From PXAP01 sp964520585 (lineage in GTDB: Bacteria > Bacteroidota > Bacteroidia > Bacteroidales > PUMT01): a DNA stretch of 56,132 nucleotides. The stretch is taken from NCBI GenBank assembly GCA_964520585.1, contig CAZFOO010000015.1, positions 1 through 56,132 of the forward strand, given 5' to 3'. Every line of letters begins with the position of its first letter. Positions within the stretch are counted from its first letter, which is position 1. The notes beneath the pieces were generated by a model. It was not told the DNA's origin, did not search any database, and worked only from the letters and a program-made list of their open reading frames with translations. Made by a program: the position numbers and the translations under genes. Below are positions 28,258 to 36,655 of this stretch, piece by piece.

Positions 28258-28281
28258 CCGGCCGGGCTCTCACCCGGCCGG
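28258..28281. terminator. Bidirectional terminator between amidohydrolase and TolC genes
   Basis: CCGGCCGGG-CTCTCA-CCCGGCCGG gives a perfect 9-bp GC-rich stem between convergent genes, with A-rich sequence on its left (a T run on the minus strand). A second small hairpin, CATGTT/AACATG (28291-28310), lies beside it and encloses a TTAACCTAAA motif. Confidence 0.88.
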
Positions 28282-28321
28282 CAACCTTTCCATGTTAACC
28301 TAAAAACATGAACAGTAGTTT

Positions 28322-29662
28322 CTATTGGAGTCCCAGTGGTTCGCCGATATAGAAATCAAGAATCATTGAACGAAGGTAAAATTCATATTTAGCCTGAGCC
28401 ATGTTTGACTGTGCCCTGAAAAGACTTGTCTGGGCATGCTGGTAGTCAACAAAATTTATCATCCCCATACGGAACTGCTCACGGGCATATTCAGAAGTTT
28501 CCCTGGCATGCATAACAGCTTTGCTGGCAGAATTGTAACGGTTATAGGCATTCCTGGCGTTGTTGTGCATCTGGTGTATTTCCGAGAAAAGATTCTGCCT
28601 TGTTTCATCAAGCTGATAACTTGCATCCATAACAGAGATTTTTGCATTGTTTATTCTGTTGCGAACATTCCATCCATCCAGTATCGGAATTACTAGACTG
28701 ATTCCCAGTTGCCGGTACTGATTATCTTTTATCTGCTGTGAATATGAATAATCTCCTCCATTTAAGGGATCAACAGCAAGTTCAGAATAACGTGAATAAA
28801 ACAGGCCCCTAAGTGAAAGTCTCGGACTTTGCAGCCCTTGCGTCATTGCAAGCTCGCTCTCCCTGCTTTTAAGAAAATACTCTGCACCCCTTACCTGCGG
28901 AAGTATAGTTTGTGCTTCATCATATATATTATCTACAGAATTCACAATAGCCGATTCATTAATTTCAATAGTCTCAGGCCTTTTTATCTGAAAATCATCA
29001 CCAGGCTCAAGCTGAAGTATCTGAAACAGGTTCAGGTAGGACTGGCTAAGATTGTTTCTGGCGAGGGTAAGCTGGTATTCATCGGCAGCGGCCTGTGATT
29101 CAATTTCCAGTACCTGGCCCCTGGAGATATTACCAACTCTGAAATTACTTCTGGCTGCCTCCATTTCAAGGTTAGATATTTCAAGTTGCTTTTCGGCGAT
29201 ATCGACAAGTTCCATATCCAGCAATATCTCGAAATAAGCCGCGGAAATATTAAGGGAAATATCATTCATGGTACGTTCATTCTCTTCAAGTCTGGACATA
29301 AGCATGAATCTGTGCTGCTTGATATTGTTATAATTCTGGAAGCCACTGAAAAGATTGACGCGACTTTCTATACCAAGGTTACCCTGTTCGAACTCCCGGT
29401 TTTCCCACTGGTAGGTATCATAATTCAGAGCCCGGCCCGAATTAAGATCATGATTGGAAAAAGCCGTTAAGCTGGGCAGAACGCTTATCAGTGAACTTTT
29501 GAAATTGTTATGTGCATTTTCCGACAGCAATTCCTGCCTTTTAAGTTGAATATTGTTCTCCATTGCATGCTCAATGCAATCATCCAGTGTCCATAACTCC
29601 TGAGCATTACCCGCCAAAGTGATAACCAGAAAAATCAACAATATTCCCGTAAACCTTTTCAT
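28322..29662 (-). CDS. TolC-family outer-membrane efflux protein
   Basis: This 446-residue protein has a signal peptide (GILLIFLVITLAGNAQE) and two long helical repeats typical of OEP/TolC proteins, starting WTLDDCIEHAMENNIQLKRQ with the family-typical 'A..NN..L'. The second half repeats the pattern (RRxAEYFLKSRESEL-like, then LSLRGLFYSRYSELAVDP). It forms the trimeric outer-membrane duct for the adjacent adaptor and ABC ATPase. It is the last gene of the minus-strand efflux run, 219 bases after the ATPase, a gap where a permease gene would be expected but is missing. Confidence 0.9.
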   Translation of the reverse strand: MKRFTGILLIFLVITLAGNAQELWTLDDCIEHAMENNIQLKRQELLSENAHNNFKSSLISVLPSLTAFSNHDLNSGRALNYDTYQWENREFEQGNLGIESRVNLFSGFQNYNNIKQHRFMLMSRLEENERTMNDISLNISAAYFEILLDMELVDIAEKQLEISNLEMEAARSNFRVGNISRGQVLEIESQAAADEYQLTLARNNLSQSYLNLFQILQLEPGDDFQIKRPETIEINESAIVNSVDNIYDEAQTILPQVRGAEYFLKSRESELAMTQGLQSPRLSLRGLFYSRYSELAVDPLNGGDYSYSQQIKDNQYRQLGISLVIPILDGWNVRNRINNAKISVMDASYQLDETRQNLFSEIHQMHNNARNAYNRYNSASKAVMHARETSEYAREQFRMGMINFVDYQHAQTSLFRAQSNMAQAKYEFYLRSMILDFYIGEPLGLQ

Positions 29663-29731
29663 TTGTACAAATCAAATTAATAATCAAAGAATTATTTGTA
29701 ACAGGTAATTCATATTCGGTTTTTCAATCCC

Positions 29732-29776
29732 ATGAATGTCACATCAGTCTTCTTCTATCAAATAACTGCATGTGAG
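29732..29776 (+). repeat. Relaxed copy of the ATGAATTTCACAT element with inverted repeat
   Basis: ATGAATGTCACAT (one mismatch from the element core) is followed 25 bases later by GCATGTGAGAT; TCACAT and ATGTGA form a perfect 6-bp inverted repeat. The 56078-56132 copy has the same layout with ATTTCACAT/ATGTGAAAT. It lies between TolC and the ABC ATPase. Confidence 0.4.
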
Positions 29777-29881
29777 ATCGATCGCAGGTCAATCCTCCTG
29801 TTTTATTTATTGTATTTTGTGAGACTTTAGTATCATGTGGTTTCATATTTCTCTTTTTATGGTGAAAGCCATCCATCTTCA

Positions 29882-30565
29882 TTACAAAAGCTTCCTGACG
29901 TTTTCGGTTACTATATGTCCGTCAAACAGCTGAACTATTCTGTGCGCCTTTTCAGCGTCTGATGGTGAGTGAGTAACCATTACAATAGTGGTACCTTCAG
30001 AGTTCAACTCGCCAAGAAGATTCATTACCTCCTCCCCATTAGCAGAATCCAGGTTACCGGTTGGTTCATCGGCAAGTATAAGCTTGGGTCTGGTAACTAC
30101 AGCCCTGGCAATAGCTACACGCTGCTGTTGACCACCTGATAACTGTTGGGGGAAATGCTTTGCCCGGTGTCCAATTTTCATCTTGTCAAGCACACTGTTA
30201 ACCTTTTCCTTGCGCACCGAAGAAGGAACGTTAAGATAAAGCAGAGGCAATTCAACATTTTCAAAAACAGTTAATTCATCTATCAGATTGAAGCTCTGAA
30301 ATACAAATCCAATGTTTGCCTTGCGCAGGTTAGTTCTCTGGCGTTCTGAGAATTTTGAAACTTCGATATCGTTAAACCAGAACTCCCCTGATGTTGGGTT
30401 ATCAAGTAACCCGACTATATTGAGCAGAGTAGATTTACCACACCCTGACGGTCCCATTACAGCTACGAATTCACCGTTCCCAATCTCAAGGTTAACCCTG
30501 TTCAAAGCAGTAGTTTCCACCTCATCAGTCCGGAAGACCTTTACCAATTCATTTGTTTTTATCAT
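29882..30565 (-). CDS. ABC transporter ATP-binding protein (MacB/LolD-type)
   Basis: This 227-residue ATPase has Walker A GPSGCGKST near residue 38, Q-loop FQSFNLIDELTVFENVELPL, the signature LSGGQQQRVAIARAVV and Walker B LILADEPTGNLDS, with the switch His in VMVTHSP. Length and the 'ELPLLYL' motif match the LolD/MacB/FtsE group, which normally works with an FtsX-like permease. It sits between the adaptor (54 bases upstream) and TolC, but no permease gene lies in the operon. The permease could be encoded elsewhere or may have been lost. Confidence 0.92.
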   Translation of the reverse strand: MIKTNELVKVFRTDEVETTALNRVNLEIGNGEFVAVMGPSGCGKSTLLNIVGLLDNPTSGEFWFNDIEVSKFSERQRTNLRKANIGFVFQSFNLIDELTVFENVELPLLYLNVPSSVRKEKVNSVLDKMKIGHRAKHFPQQLSGGQQQRVAIARAVVTRPKLILADEPTGNLDSANGEEVMNLLGELNSEGTTIVMVTHSPSDAEKAHRIVQLFDGHIVTENVRKLL

Positions 30566-30619
30566 GATTTGTCGTTTTTTTTAGCAAAGATGTTATTGTA
30601 CTTAATTTTGATTTCGCTA

Positions 30620-31876
30620 TTATTTTAATACCAGTCTGTCAACATCTCCAAAATTATCATAGCTTGACACGATCACCCTCTCACCCGGCTCCAAACCTTC
30701 GAGAACTTCATAAAATCTTGGATTCTGACGTCCAATCCTTATGTCTCTTCTTACCGCAGAAGAACCAGAAGGATCTACAACAAATACCCACTGTCCGCCT
30801 GTGCTCTGATAGAAGCCTCCCCTGGGAATAAGCAGGGCATCTCTAGATTCTCCAAGTTCAAGCCTGATTCGGAATGTCTGGCCTATACGCAGCTGATCAG
30901 GCACACCATTAGAGAATTCCATATCAACCGCAAAGCGACCCGCATGAACCTCCGGATACATCCTGGTAATAACCAGATCATAATTATCTCCGGCAAATTC
31001 AAAACTGCCCTTCAGTCCCTGAGTTATCCGCGAAATATAATGCTCGTCAATTTCAACCCTTAATTTATAGGAATCAAGTATGTTAATGCGGCCGAGGCGT
31101 TCTCCGCGGTTTATCATCTGTCCTATCTCCAGATCAAGCGTGGCCAGCTCTCCATAAACAGGAGCCTTGAGCTCCATGGCATCAAGGCGCTGATATACAA
31201 GCTTCATGTTTTCTTCCATATTGTTAAGTGAATTTTCCATCGCCTCAAGCTGAAGGATACGGTATAACGAATCCTGTTTATATGTCTCCCGGTACAGATC
31301 AAGCTTTTCAGTGGTTACCTCATATTGCTCTTTGGAAATTTCATATTCTTCTTTTGATATATGCTCCTGCTCCATCAGAATTTTATTATTTCTGTAAAGC
31401 CGCTCATGTTGACGCATAGCAAGGTTAATATCAAGTAACTGGCTTCTGCTGCTCAGATTCTGCTGTTCGAGTTGCACCCGGAACATGCGCATATCATTGA
31501 CGGTTCTGGCATAACTGGTTTCTGCATTAGAAATATCAAGAAGAAGATTTGTATTTGAAAGCCTTGCAAGTGGTTCGCCAACCTCAACCATGCCACCCTC
31601 TCTGCGGTATATCTCTTCTACACGCCCTCCTTCAGTTGCATCAAGATATATTGTCTGGATAGGCTCCACTGTTCCAATTACAGCAATATAATCCAAAAAT
31701 GAATCTTCTCTGATTTGTTCTACGGTTATTTTATCCGTTTCTACATTAAGCCGTGAACTCTTGTCCCCGAAAATAATCTGATAAAAAACAACAATAACAA
31801 CTATTGCAGCCGCAGTTATCCATGCTATTTGCCTCCACTTTTTACCTTTATTCTCTATTTTGCGATCCATGCTCAT
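30620..31876 (-). CDS. HlyD/MacA-family periplasmic adaptor (membrane fusion protein)
   Basis: This 418-residue protein is counted from ATG 31876; an upstream in-frame GTG at 31915 is less convincing. A single N-terminal transmembrane span (WITAAAIVVIVVFYQIIF) is followed by a split lipoyl/biotinyl domain, YIAVIGTVEPIQTIYLDATEGG, which resumes near MELKAPVYGELATLDLEIGQ. Between them is a long helical hairpin (residues ~110-200) and after them the beta-barrel and membrane-proximal domain. It should link an inner-membrane ABC transporter to TolC for export of a drug, lipid or peptide. It is the first gene of the minus-strand operon and is divergent from an NtrC-like regulator. Confidence 0.9.
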   Translation of the reverse strand: MSMDRKIENKGKKWRQIAWITAAAIVVIVVFYQIIFGDKSSRLNVETDKITVEQIREDSFLDYIAVIGTVEPIQTIYLDATEGGRVEEIYRREGGMVEVGEPLARLSNTNLLLDISNAETSYARTVNDMRMFRVQLEQQNLSSRSQLLDINLAMRQHERLYRNNKILMEQEHISKEEYEISKEQYEVTTEKLDLYRETYKQDSLYRILQLEAMENSLNNMEENMKLVYQRLDAMELKAPVYGELATLDLEIGQMINRGERLGRINILDSYKLRVEIDEHYISRITQGLKGSFEFAGDNYDLVITRMYPEVHAGRFAVDMEFSNGVPDQLRIGQTFRIRLELGESRDALLIPRGGFYQSTGGQWVFVVDPSGSSAVRRDIRIGRQNPRFYEVLEGLEPGERVIVSSYDNFGDVDRLVLK

Positions 31877-31992
31877 TTTTGATAACTTTTGATTGTTTAC
31901 CACTAACACTCCCACTAATTATGCCAAAAACCTTATAACGCTGATTATCTGTCCACTTACCTCATCAAACCAGAAACACGCATTAAAAAAAG

Positions 31993-32030
31993 TGTTCGAA
32001 AATGAAACACGGACAGTACGATATCGAACA
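31993..32030. promoter_or_regulatory. Inverted half-sites TGTTCG...CGAACA, possible activator site
   Basis: TGTTCG at 31993-31998 and CGAACA at 32025-32030 are exact inverted copies with 26 bases between; nearly the whole arms match (one base inserted). The spacing of about three helical turns and the position ~120 bases upstream of the adaptor start are what one expects for an enhancer of an NtrC-type activator. An overlapping smaller repeat (GTGTT/AACAC) lies within it. Confidence 0.4.
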
Positions 32031-32357
32031 ACTTTTCCAGGCAGGTAAAAGGTTCATGACGGTATAGACTTAATGCAATAAAATGTTATCATCTCTTTGT
32101 TGCAGCATCGGACAATTTTCACAAGGAAAAAGACAGTTATTAACTTATAGAGCTGCCGCCAATTTTTAAAATATAAATCATAATGTTAATTTTAGGGCTG
32201 TATAGATTGATCTTTTCATATATCCATCTATTTGTAAGAAATTAACATATTGGATTCATCTGTATGTGTGTAATCTGACTGCGTCGACTTTCCATGTAGC
32301 CAGCTTTACTTTTTGCTGATTTCGTCTGATGAAAAATTCGGATAAAAAAAATTCATG

Positions 32358-32365
32358 TACATTTG
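32358..32365 (+). promoter_or_regulatory. Candidate -7 box for the regulator/kinase operon
   Basis: TACATTTG matches TAnnTTTG 83 bases before the response-regulator start, with TTCG (one mismatch from TTTG) 17 bases upstream. The sequence immediately after it (CGTAGG) is the same as after the box at 51549. Confidence 0.45.
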
Positions 32366-32448
32366 CGTAGGTTAAACCTCTTTCGGGGAGCTTTATCTTT
32401 TTTTTGCGCAAGAACCTACAGATTATCAATAAAACCCAGTGTAGAATT

Positions 32449-33825
32449 ATGGAGAACAAAACCGGAAAAATACTTGCCGTTGACGACAATGAAGATATTT
32501 TGTTTGCACTTAAACTGCTACTGAAACAGCATGTCGAACTCATCAGGACCACCGAAGATCCATCAGAAATACCGGAGCTGATGAGAAACGAAGATTTTGA
32601 TGTCGTTCTCCTCGATATGAACTTTACCAAAGATGCCATCAGCGGACAGGAAGGATTTGACTGGCTCCAGAGAATACTTGAAATAGATCCTGATGCGGTG
32701 GTAGTTTTTATAACGGCGTATGGAGATGCAGAAAAAGCAGTAAAAGCTATAAAGGCCGGGGCCACTGATTTTGTACTTAAACCATGGCAAAATGAAAAGC
32801 TCATTGCAACAGTATCTGCTTCTGTTCAGCTAAAACGCTCCCGTGCAGAGGCCAGCGGATTAAAAATCAAGCAAAAAGAGATAAGTAAAGTGCTCGACCA
32901 GCCTTTTCAGGATTTTATTGGTATTTCTCCTGAAATGCAGGAAGTTTTTAAAGCAATTCATAAAGTTGCTAAAACCGATGCCAATGTACTTATACTGGGA
33001 GAAAACGGAACCGGCAAGGAACTTGTTGCCAGGGCCCTTTACAGGAATTCCCCCCGCAAGGATGAAGTCTTTATAAGTGTGGACCTGGGAAGTATTAGTG
33101 AAACATTATTCGAAAGTGAACTTTTCGGACATGTTAAAGGTGCTTTTACTGATGCCGTCAAGGATAAATCAGGACGTTTTGAAATAGCATCCGGCGGAAC
33201 ACTTTTTTTAGATGAGATTGGTAATCTTTCACTACCCATGCAGGCAAAGCTGCTAACGGTAATAGAAAGAAAAGAGGTTATCAAGGTCGGGTCAACCAAG
33301 CCTGTACCAATAGATATCAGACTGATATGTGCGACTAACAATAATATTCATCAGATGGTAGCAGATGAAACATTCAGGCAGGACCTCCTTTACAGGATAA
33401 ACACCGTAGAAATTCAGCTTCCGCCATTAAGAGAACGCACAGGAGACATTCCTGTCCTGACCGAACATTTTTTGAGAATATACAACAAGAAATATAAAAA
33501 AAACGTAAGCAAAATAAGCAATGAGGCCCTGAATAAGCTTAATCAATATCATTGGCCCGGAAATGTTAGGGAATTACAGCACGCTATTGAGCGTGCATTG
33601 ATAATGAGCGATTCCAATAAGCTGGTTGCGGATGACTTTATACTTTCATCCCATCAAAAAAAACAAGATGAACTGGAACTTCAGACATACAATCTTGATG
33701 AAATTGAAAAAAGCGTGATATTGAAGGTCATGAAACAATATAAGGGAAACATTTCCCAGGCAGCTGCTGAACTTGGTCTGACAAGGACTTCACTGTACCG
33801 CAGAATGGAAAAATATGGTTTATAA
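32449..33825 (+). CDS. NtrC-family sigma-54-dependent response regulator
   Basis: This 458-residue protein is counted from ATG 32449. The receiver domain has the acidic pair DDN and phospho-acceptor D56 in VVLLDMNF, with a Lys in FVLKPW. The AAA+ domain has Walker A GENGTGKE (184-191), the loop GAFTDA (231-236), Walker B GTLFLDEIGNL and the arginine-finger region LPPLRERTGDIP. A Fis-type HTH closes the protein (NISQAAAELGLTRTSLYRRM). The loop reads GAFTDA, not the canonical GAFTGA, which could alter contact with sigma-54. The kinase gene overlaps its end, and the divergent efflux operon is its probable target. Confidence 0.9.
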   Translation: MENKTGKILAVDDNEDILFALKLLLKQHVELIRTTEDPSEIPELMRNEDFDVVLLDMNFTKDAISGQEGFDWLQRILEIDPDAVVVFITAYGDAEKAVKAIKAGATDFVLKPWQNEKLIATVSASVQLKRSRAEASGLKIKQKEISKVLDQPFQDFIGISPEMQEVFKAIHKVAKTDANVLILGENGTGKELVARALYRNSPRKDEVFISVDLGSISETLFESELFGHVKGAFTDAVKDKSGRFEIASGGTLFLDEIGNLSLPMQAKLLTVIERKEVIKVGSTKPVPIDIRLICATNNNIHQMVADETFRQDLLYRINTVEIQLPPLRERTGDIPVLTEHFLRIYNKKYKKNVSKISNEALNKLNQYHWPGNVRELQHAIERALIMSDSNKLVADDFILSSHQKKQDELELQTYNLDEIEKSVILKVMKQYKGNISQAAAELGLTRTSLYRRMEKYGL

Positions 33826-35167
33826 GAATTTCAGAATAGTCAGTCTTATCAGGATATTGCTGTTGACAGTCAGTATTTTTATTTTTGTTTACACTGTCCT
33901 GCAATACAGTTATCATATTACCCCGTTACTACTGGGTTTATTAATAATTATCCAGATAATACTGCTGTTTAAATATGTCGACAAAGTTAACCGTGACCTT
34001 ACTACCTTTCTTGAATCAATAAGATTTTCAGAATTTACACTCGGGTTTCAAACCAGGGGTCTCGGAGCCTCTTTTGATGATCTTAACAAAGCCTTCAATG
34101 ACGTAATAAGTGACTTTCAAAAAGTCAGGTCGGAAAAGGAAGAGCATTTTCAATATCTTCAAAGCATAGTTCAGAATATTGATATAAGTATCCTTGCCTA
34201 TCAGCGTGACGGAACTGTCGAAATGGTAAATAAGGCGGCAAAAAAATTATTTCAGGTCAACAGTTTACGCAACATACAGTTCCTGAGAACACTTAGTGAA
34301 GAATTATTAATTACCCTTACAGATATTAAACCGGGGGAGAACAAACTTGTCAGGATCCAGGAACAGGATGATTTGTTGCAACTTGCAATTTTTGCTACCG
34401 AACTGAAAATTCACGATAAGGAGATTATTCTTGCCACCATAAAAAATATTCAGAATGTTCTTGAGGAACAGGAAACGGAAGCATGGCAGAAACTGATAAG
34501 GGTACTTACGCATGAGATCATGAATTCCATCACTCCTATTGCTTCTCTCTCATCAACACTGGACATGATGCTAAAAGGGATCGCAAAAGGAGAAACTGAC
34601 AAGCCTTTGGATATGGAGTCGGTGATGGAAATACAACAGGCTCTTCAGACAATAAACAAAAGAAGCACCGGCCTGCTTCATTTTGTTAATACCTACCGTA
34701 ACCTGACCCGCATACCCAAGCCAAATTTCAAAATATTCCCGGTTAAGGATCTTATCAACAATGTACAGCTTCTCATGGAAGAAGAACTGCGGCAAAACAA
34801 AATAAACCTGGTTACATCGGTTACGCCTCCAGACATAGAGGTCTCAGCAGATGAGCAGTTGCTGGAGCAGGTAATGATCAACATGGTAAAAAATGCCATA
34901 CAGGCCCTCAGCAACCGTCCCAATCCGGAAATATCCATCAAAGCTTTCATAAATAAAAGAGGACGGCTTTCAATCCAGCTCAAAGATAATGGACAAGGCA
35001 TACTAAAGGATGTTCTGGATAAAATTTTCATTCCTTTCTTTACCACCAAGCCTAAAGGATCAGGTATAGGATTGAGTCTGAGTCGCCAGATCATGCGGCT
35101 TCATGGAGGGACTATTACAGCAAGCTCCGAGCCGGATGTAGGAACAACGTTCACCCTGACATTCTGA
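33815..35167 (+). CDS. Sensor histidine kinase partner of the NtrC-like regulator
   Basis: This 450-residue membrane kinase overlaps the regulator gene by 11 bases, indicating translational coupling. Two transmembrane segments lie close together at the N terminus (IRILLLTVSIFIFVYTVL and TPLLLGLLIIIQIILLF) with almost no periplasmic loop, so the signal is probably sensed in the membrane or cytoplasm. A PAS-like region follows (QSIVQNIDISILAYQRDG). The phospho-acceptor is H233 in RVLTHEIMNSITPI, and the ATP-binding domain shows the N box NMVKNAIQAL, DNGQGI and GSGIGLSLSRQI. It would phosphorylate the adjacent regulator. The inducer is unknown; membrane stress or a drug would fit an efflux target. 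Confidence 0.93.
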   Translation: MVYKNFRIVSLIRILLLTVSIFIFVYTVLQYSYHITPLLLGLLIIIQIILLFKYVDKVNRDLTTFLESIRFSEFTLGFQTRGLGASFDDLNKAFNDVISDFQKVRSEKEEHFQYLQSIVQNIDISILAYQRDGTVEMVNKAAKKLFQVNSLRNIQFLRTLSEELLITLTDIKPGENKLVRIQEQDDLLQLAIFATELKIHDKEIILATIKNIQNVLEEQETEAWQKLIRVLTHEIMNSITPIASLSSTLDMMLKGIAKGETDKPLDMESVMEIQQALQTINKRSTGLLHFVNTYRNLTRIPKPNFKIFPVKDLINNVQLLMEEELRQNKINLVTSVTPPDIEVSADEQLLEQVMINMVKNAIQALSNRPNPEISIKAFINKRGRLSIQLKDNGQGILKDVLDKIFIPFFTTKPKGSGIGLSLSRQIMRLHGGTITASSEPDVGTTFTLTF

Positions 35168-35461
35168 TCAGCAAAAATCTATTTTATAATAAATTGAAAA
35201 TAAATCACTTGTATGTAAATTTATTTCATTAATGTTGCTATTTGTGAGTTTCTCATTTCAGACCATCACTTTTTCTAATGTCTTATAGCCGGGTAAAAGC
35301 AGACAATACAGACTGGATTAAACAGATTTGAGTGGACGCTGGCGGTATNNNNNNNNNNNNNNNNNNNNNNNNNNNNNNNNNNNNNNNNNNNNNNNNNNNN
35401 NNNNNNNNNNNNNNNNNNNNNNNNNNNNNNNNNNNNNNNNNNNNNNNNGCGGTATGTTATA
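35168..35461. other. Intergenic spacer containing the assembly gap
   Basis: The part before the Ns is AT-rich and carries no gene or promoter I can name. The bases just left and right of the N run share the 7-mer GCGGTAT. Confidence 0.6.
35349..35448. other. 100-base assembly gap (run of N)
   Basis: Exactly 100 consecutive Ns, a conventional fixed-length scaffold gap. The real distance is unknown, so gene order across it depends on the scaffolding. Confidence 0.98.
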
Positions 35462-36655
35462 TTAAAAAGTCAACCCGGAAATTGGAACCCCATCCTTAAA
35501 AACCTCACGAATAACAATTTTGCCGTCTTTCACATCAAAAAAAACCATATCCTTATTACTCTCCTCTTCCGGGTCACAGGATTTAACATGTAGCAGTCCG
35601 GCTGGTGCAGAAGAAGCCATTTGCCAGGCTTCTGACACATCTGCAAGTTTATTGCTTACCATATGCTGGACATTGTCAAGCAGGGTTTTTGCCGCCCCTG
35701 CAAGTAATCCCTTCTGTCCTTTCATGCTTAAGCGCCCGCCTTCATCCAGAACAACTTCCTTGCCGATAAAAGTTTCATATATTCCCGGCTCCATCCCGGT
35801 AAAATGAGTTGCATCACTTACCAGAATGGTTTTATCTCCTTTTACTTTCAGGACTACCCTGATGAAAGAATCAGGAAGATGATATCCATCGGCAACTATG
35901 CTTGCATAAAGTCTTTCCTCTGCCAGCTGATCCCAGATAATATTGGGATGTCTTGGTAACATAAGCGGAACTGAATTACCAAGATGAGTTGAAAGGCTGG
36001 CCCCGGCATTAGCAGCTGAAATGATCTGGCCGCCATCTGCACAGGAATGGGCAATGCCTGCAATCACGCCGGCTTTCCTGCAATTTCTGATAAAATCCGC
36101 CGCATTATCCCATTCCGGGGAAAGACTGATAATCTTTATTCTGTTACCCGATACTTTTTGAAAGGTACAAAAAAGATCCCAGTCAGGCGCCTTCACATAT
36201 TTTTTATTATGAGCTCCCCTGAAGCCATCTTTATCAGATATAAAAGGCCCCTCAAGATGAATCCCACCTATACACATGTCCACTATAGGGTATTCTGAAC
36301 ATGCCTTGTCAATAGCCGACAATATCTTCTGAATATTTGCAGAAGAATTAGTAATCACAGTGGGAAAAAAAGTGGTAATCCCTTTATTTAACAAAAATCT
36401 GGCTGCAGAAAGCAAACCTTCCCCGTTAAGGGAGGTGTCATTAAAATCAATCCCGTTTACTCCATTAATCTGCAAATCAACGAGTCCCCGACCAACAAAA
36501 GGCAAATTACTTTCATCACCGGCAAGTGTTTTCTTCAACGAAGCTGAAGTAACATTTACTTTGCATTTAACGATCTCTCCGCTTATACAATCTCTCGCCA
36601 AGAATTCTGTAACATTGTTTTTATATTTCCCCATCAGTAACCAGTTACTCTTCAT
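35462..36655 (-). CDS. nagA: N-acetylglucosamine-6-phosphate deacetylase (NagA-like amidohydrolase)
   Basis: This 397-residue cytoplasmic enzyme would convert GlcNAc-6-phosphate to glucosamine-6-phosphate and acetate. It begins with the small composite beta domain and GLVDLQINGVNGIDFND; the metal HxH of other deacetylases is Q62-x-N64 here, as in E. coli NagA, implying one metal ion. The remaining ligands are visible: E135 (GIHLEGPF), H203 (GIAHSC), H224 (LSTHLGN) and catalytic D281 (LVSDATHF). It overlaps the symporter gene by 11 bases and ends next to the assembly gap. A relative acting on another N-acetyl sugar phosphate is possible, because no nagB is present here. Confidence 0.85.
   Translation of the reverse strand: MKSNWLLMGKYKNNVTEFLARDCISGEIVKCKVNVTSASLKKTLAGDESNLPFVGRGLVDLQINGVNGIDFNDTSLNGEGLLSAARFLLNKGITTFFPTVITNSSANIQKILSAIDKACSEYPIVDMCIGGIHLEGPFISDKDGFRGAHNKKYVKAPDWDLFCTFQKVSGNRIKIISLSPEWDNAADFIRNCRKAGVIAGIAHSCADGGQIISAANAGASLSTHLGNSVPLMLPRHPNIIWDQLAEERLYASIVADGYHLPDSFIRVVLKVKGDKTILVSDATHFTGMEPGIYETFIGKEVVLDEGGRLSMKGQKGLLAGAAKTLLDNVQHMVSNKLADVSEAWQMASSAPAGLLHVKSCDPEEESNKDMVFFDVKDGKIVIREVFKDGVPISGLTF

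Larger units (their letters stand above)
31877..32448. promoter_or_regulatory. Divergent regulatory region between the efflux and two-component operons
   Basis: This 572-base AT-rich region holds no gene. Inside it are the inverted half-sites at 31993-32030 and a plus-strand TACATTTG box at 32358-32365. I searched both strands for an exact CAAAnnTA box in front of the adaptor gene and found none. That is at least compatible with a sigma-54 promoter there, but no convincing GG-N10-GC element was seen. Confidence 0.45.

Noticed and set aside
31921..31936. Minus-strand TGGCAT before the adaptor gene as a sigma-54 -24 box.
   Set aside because: The -12 part reads AGTG instead of TTGC at the proper spacing, so half the promoter is missing.
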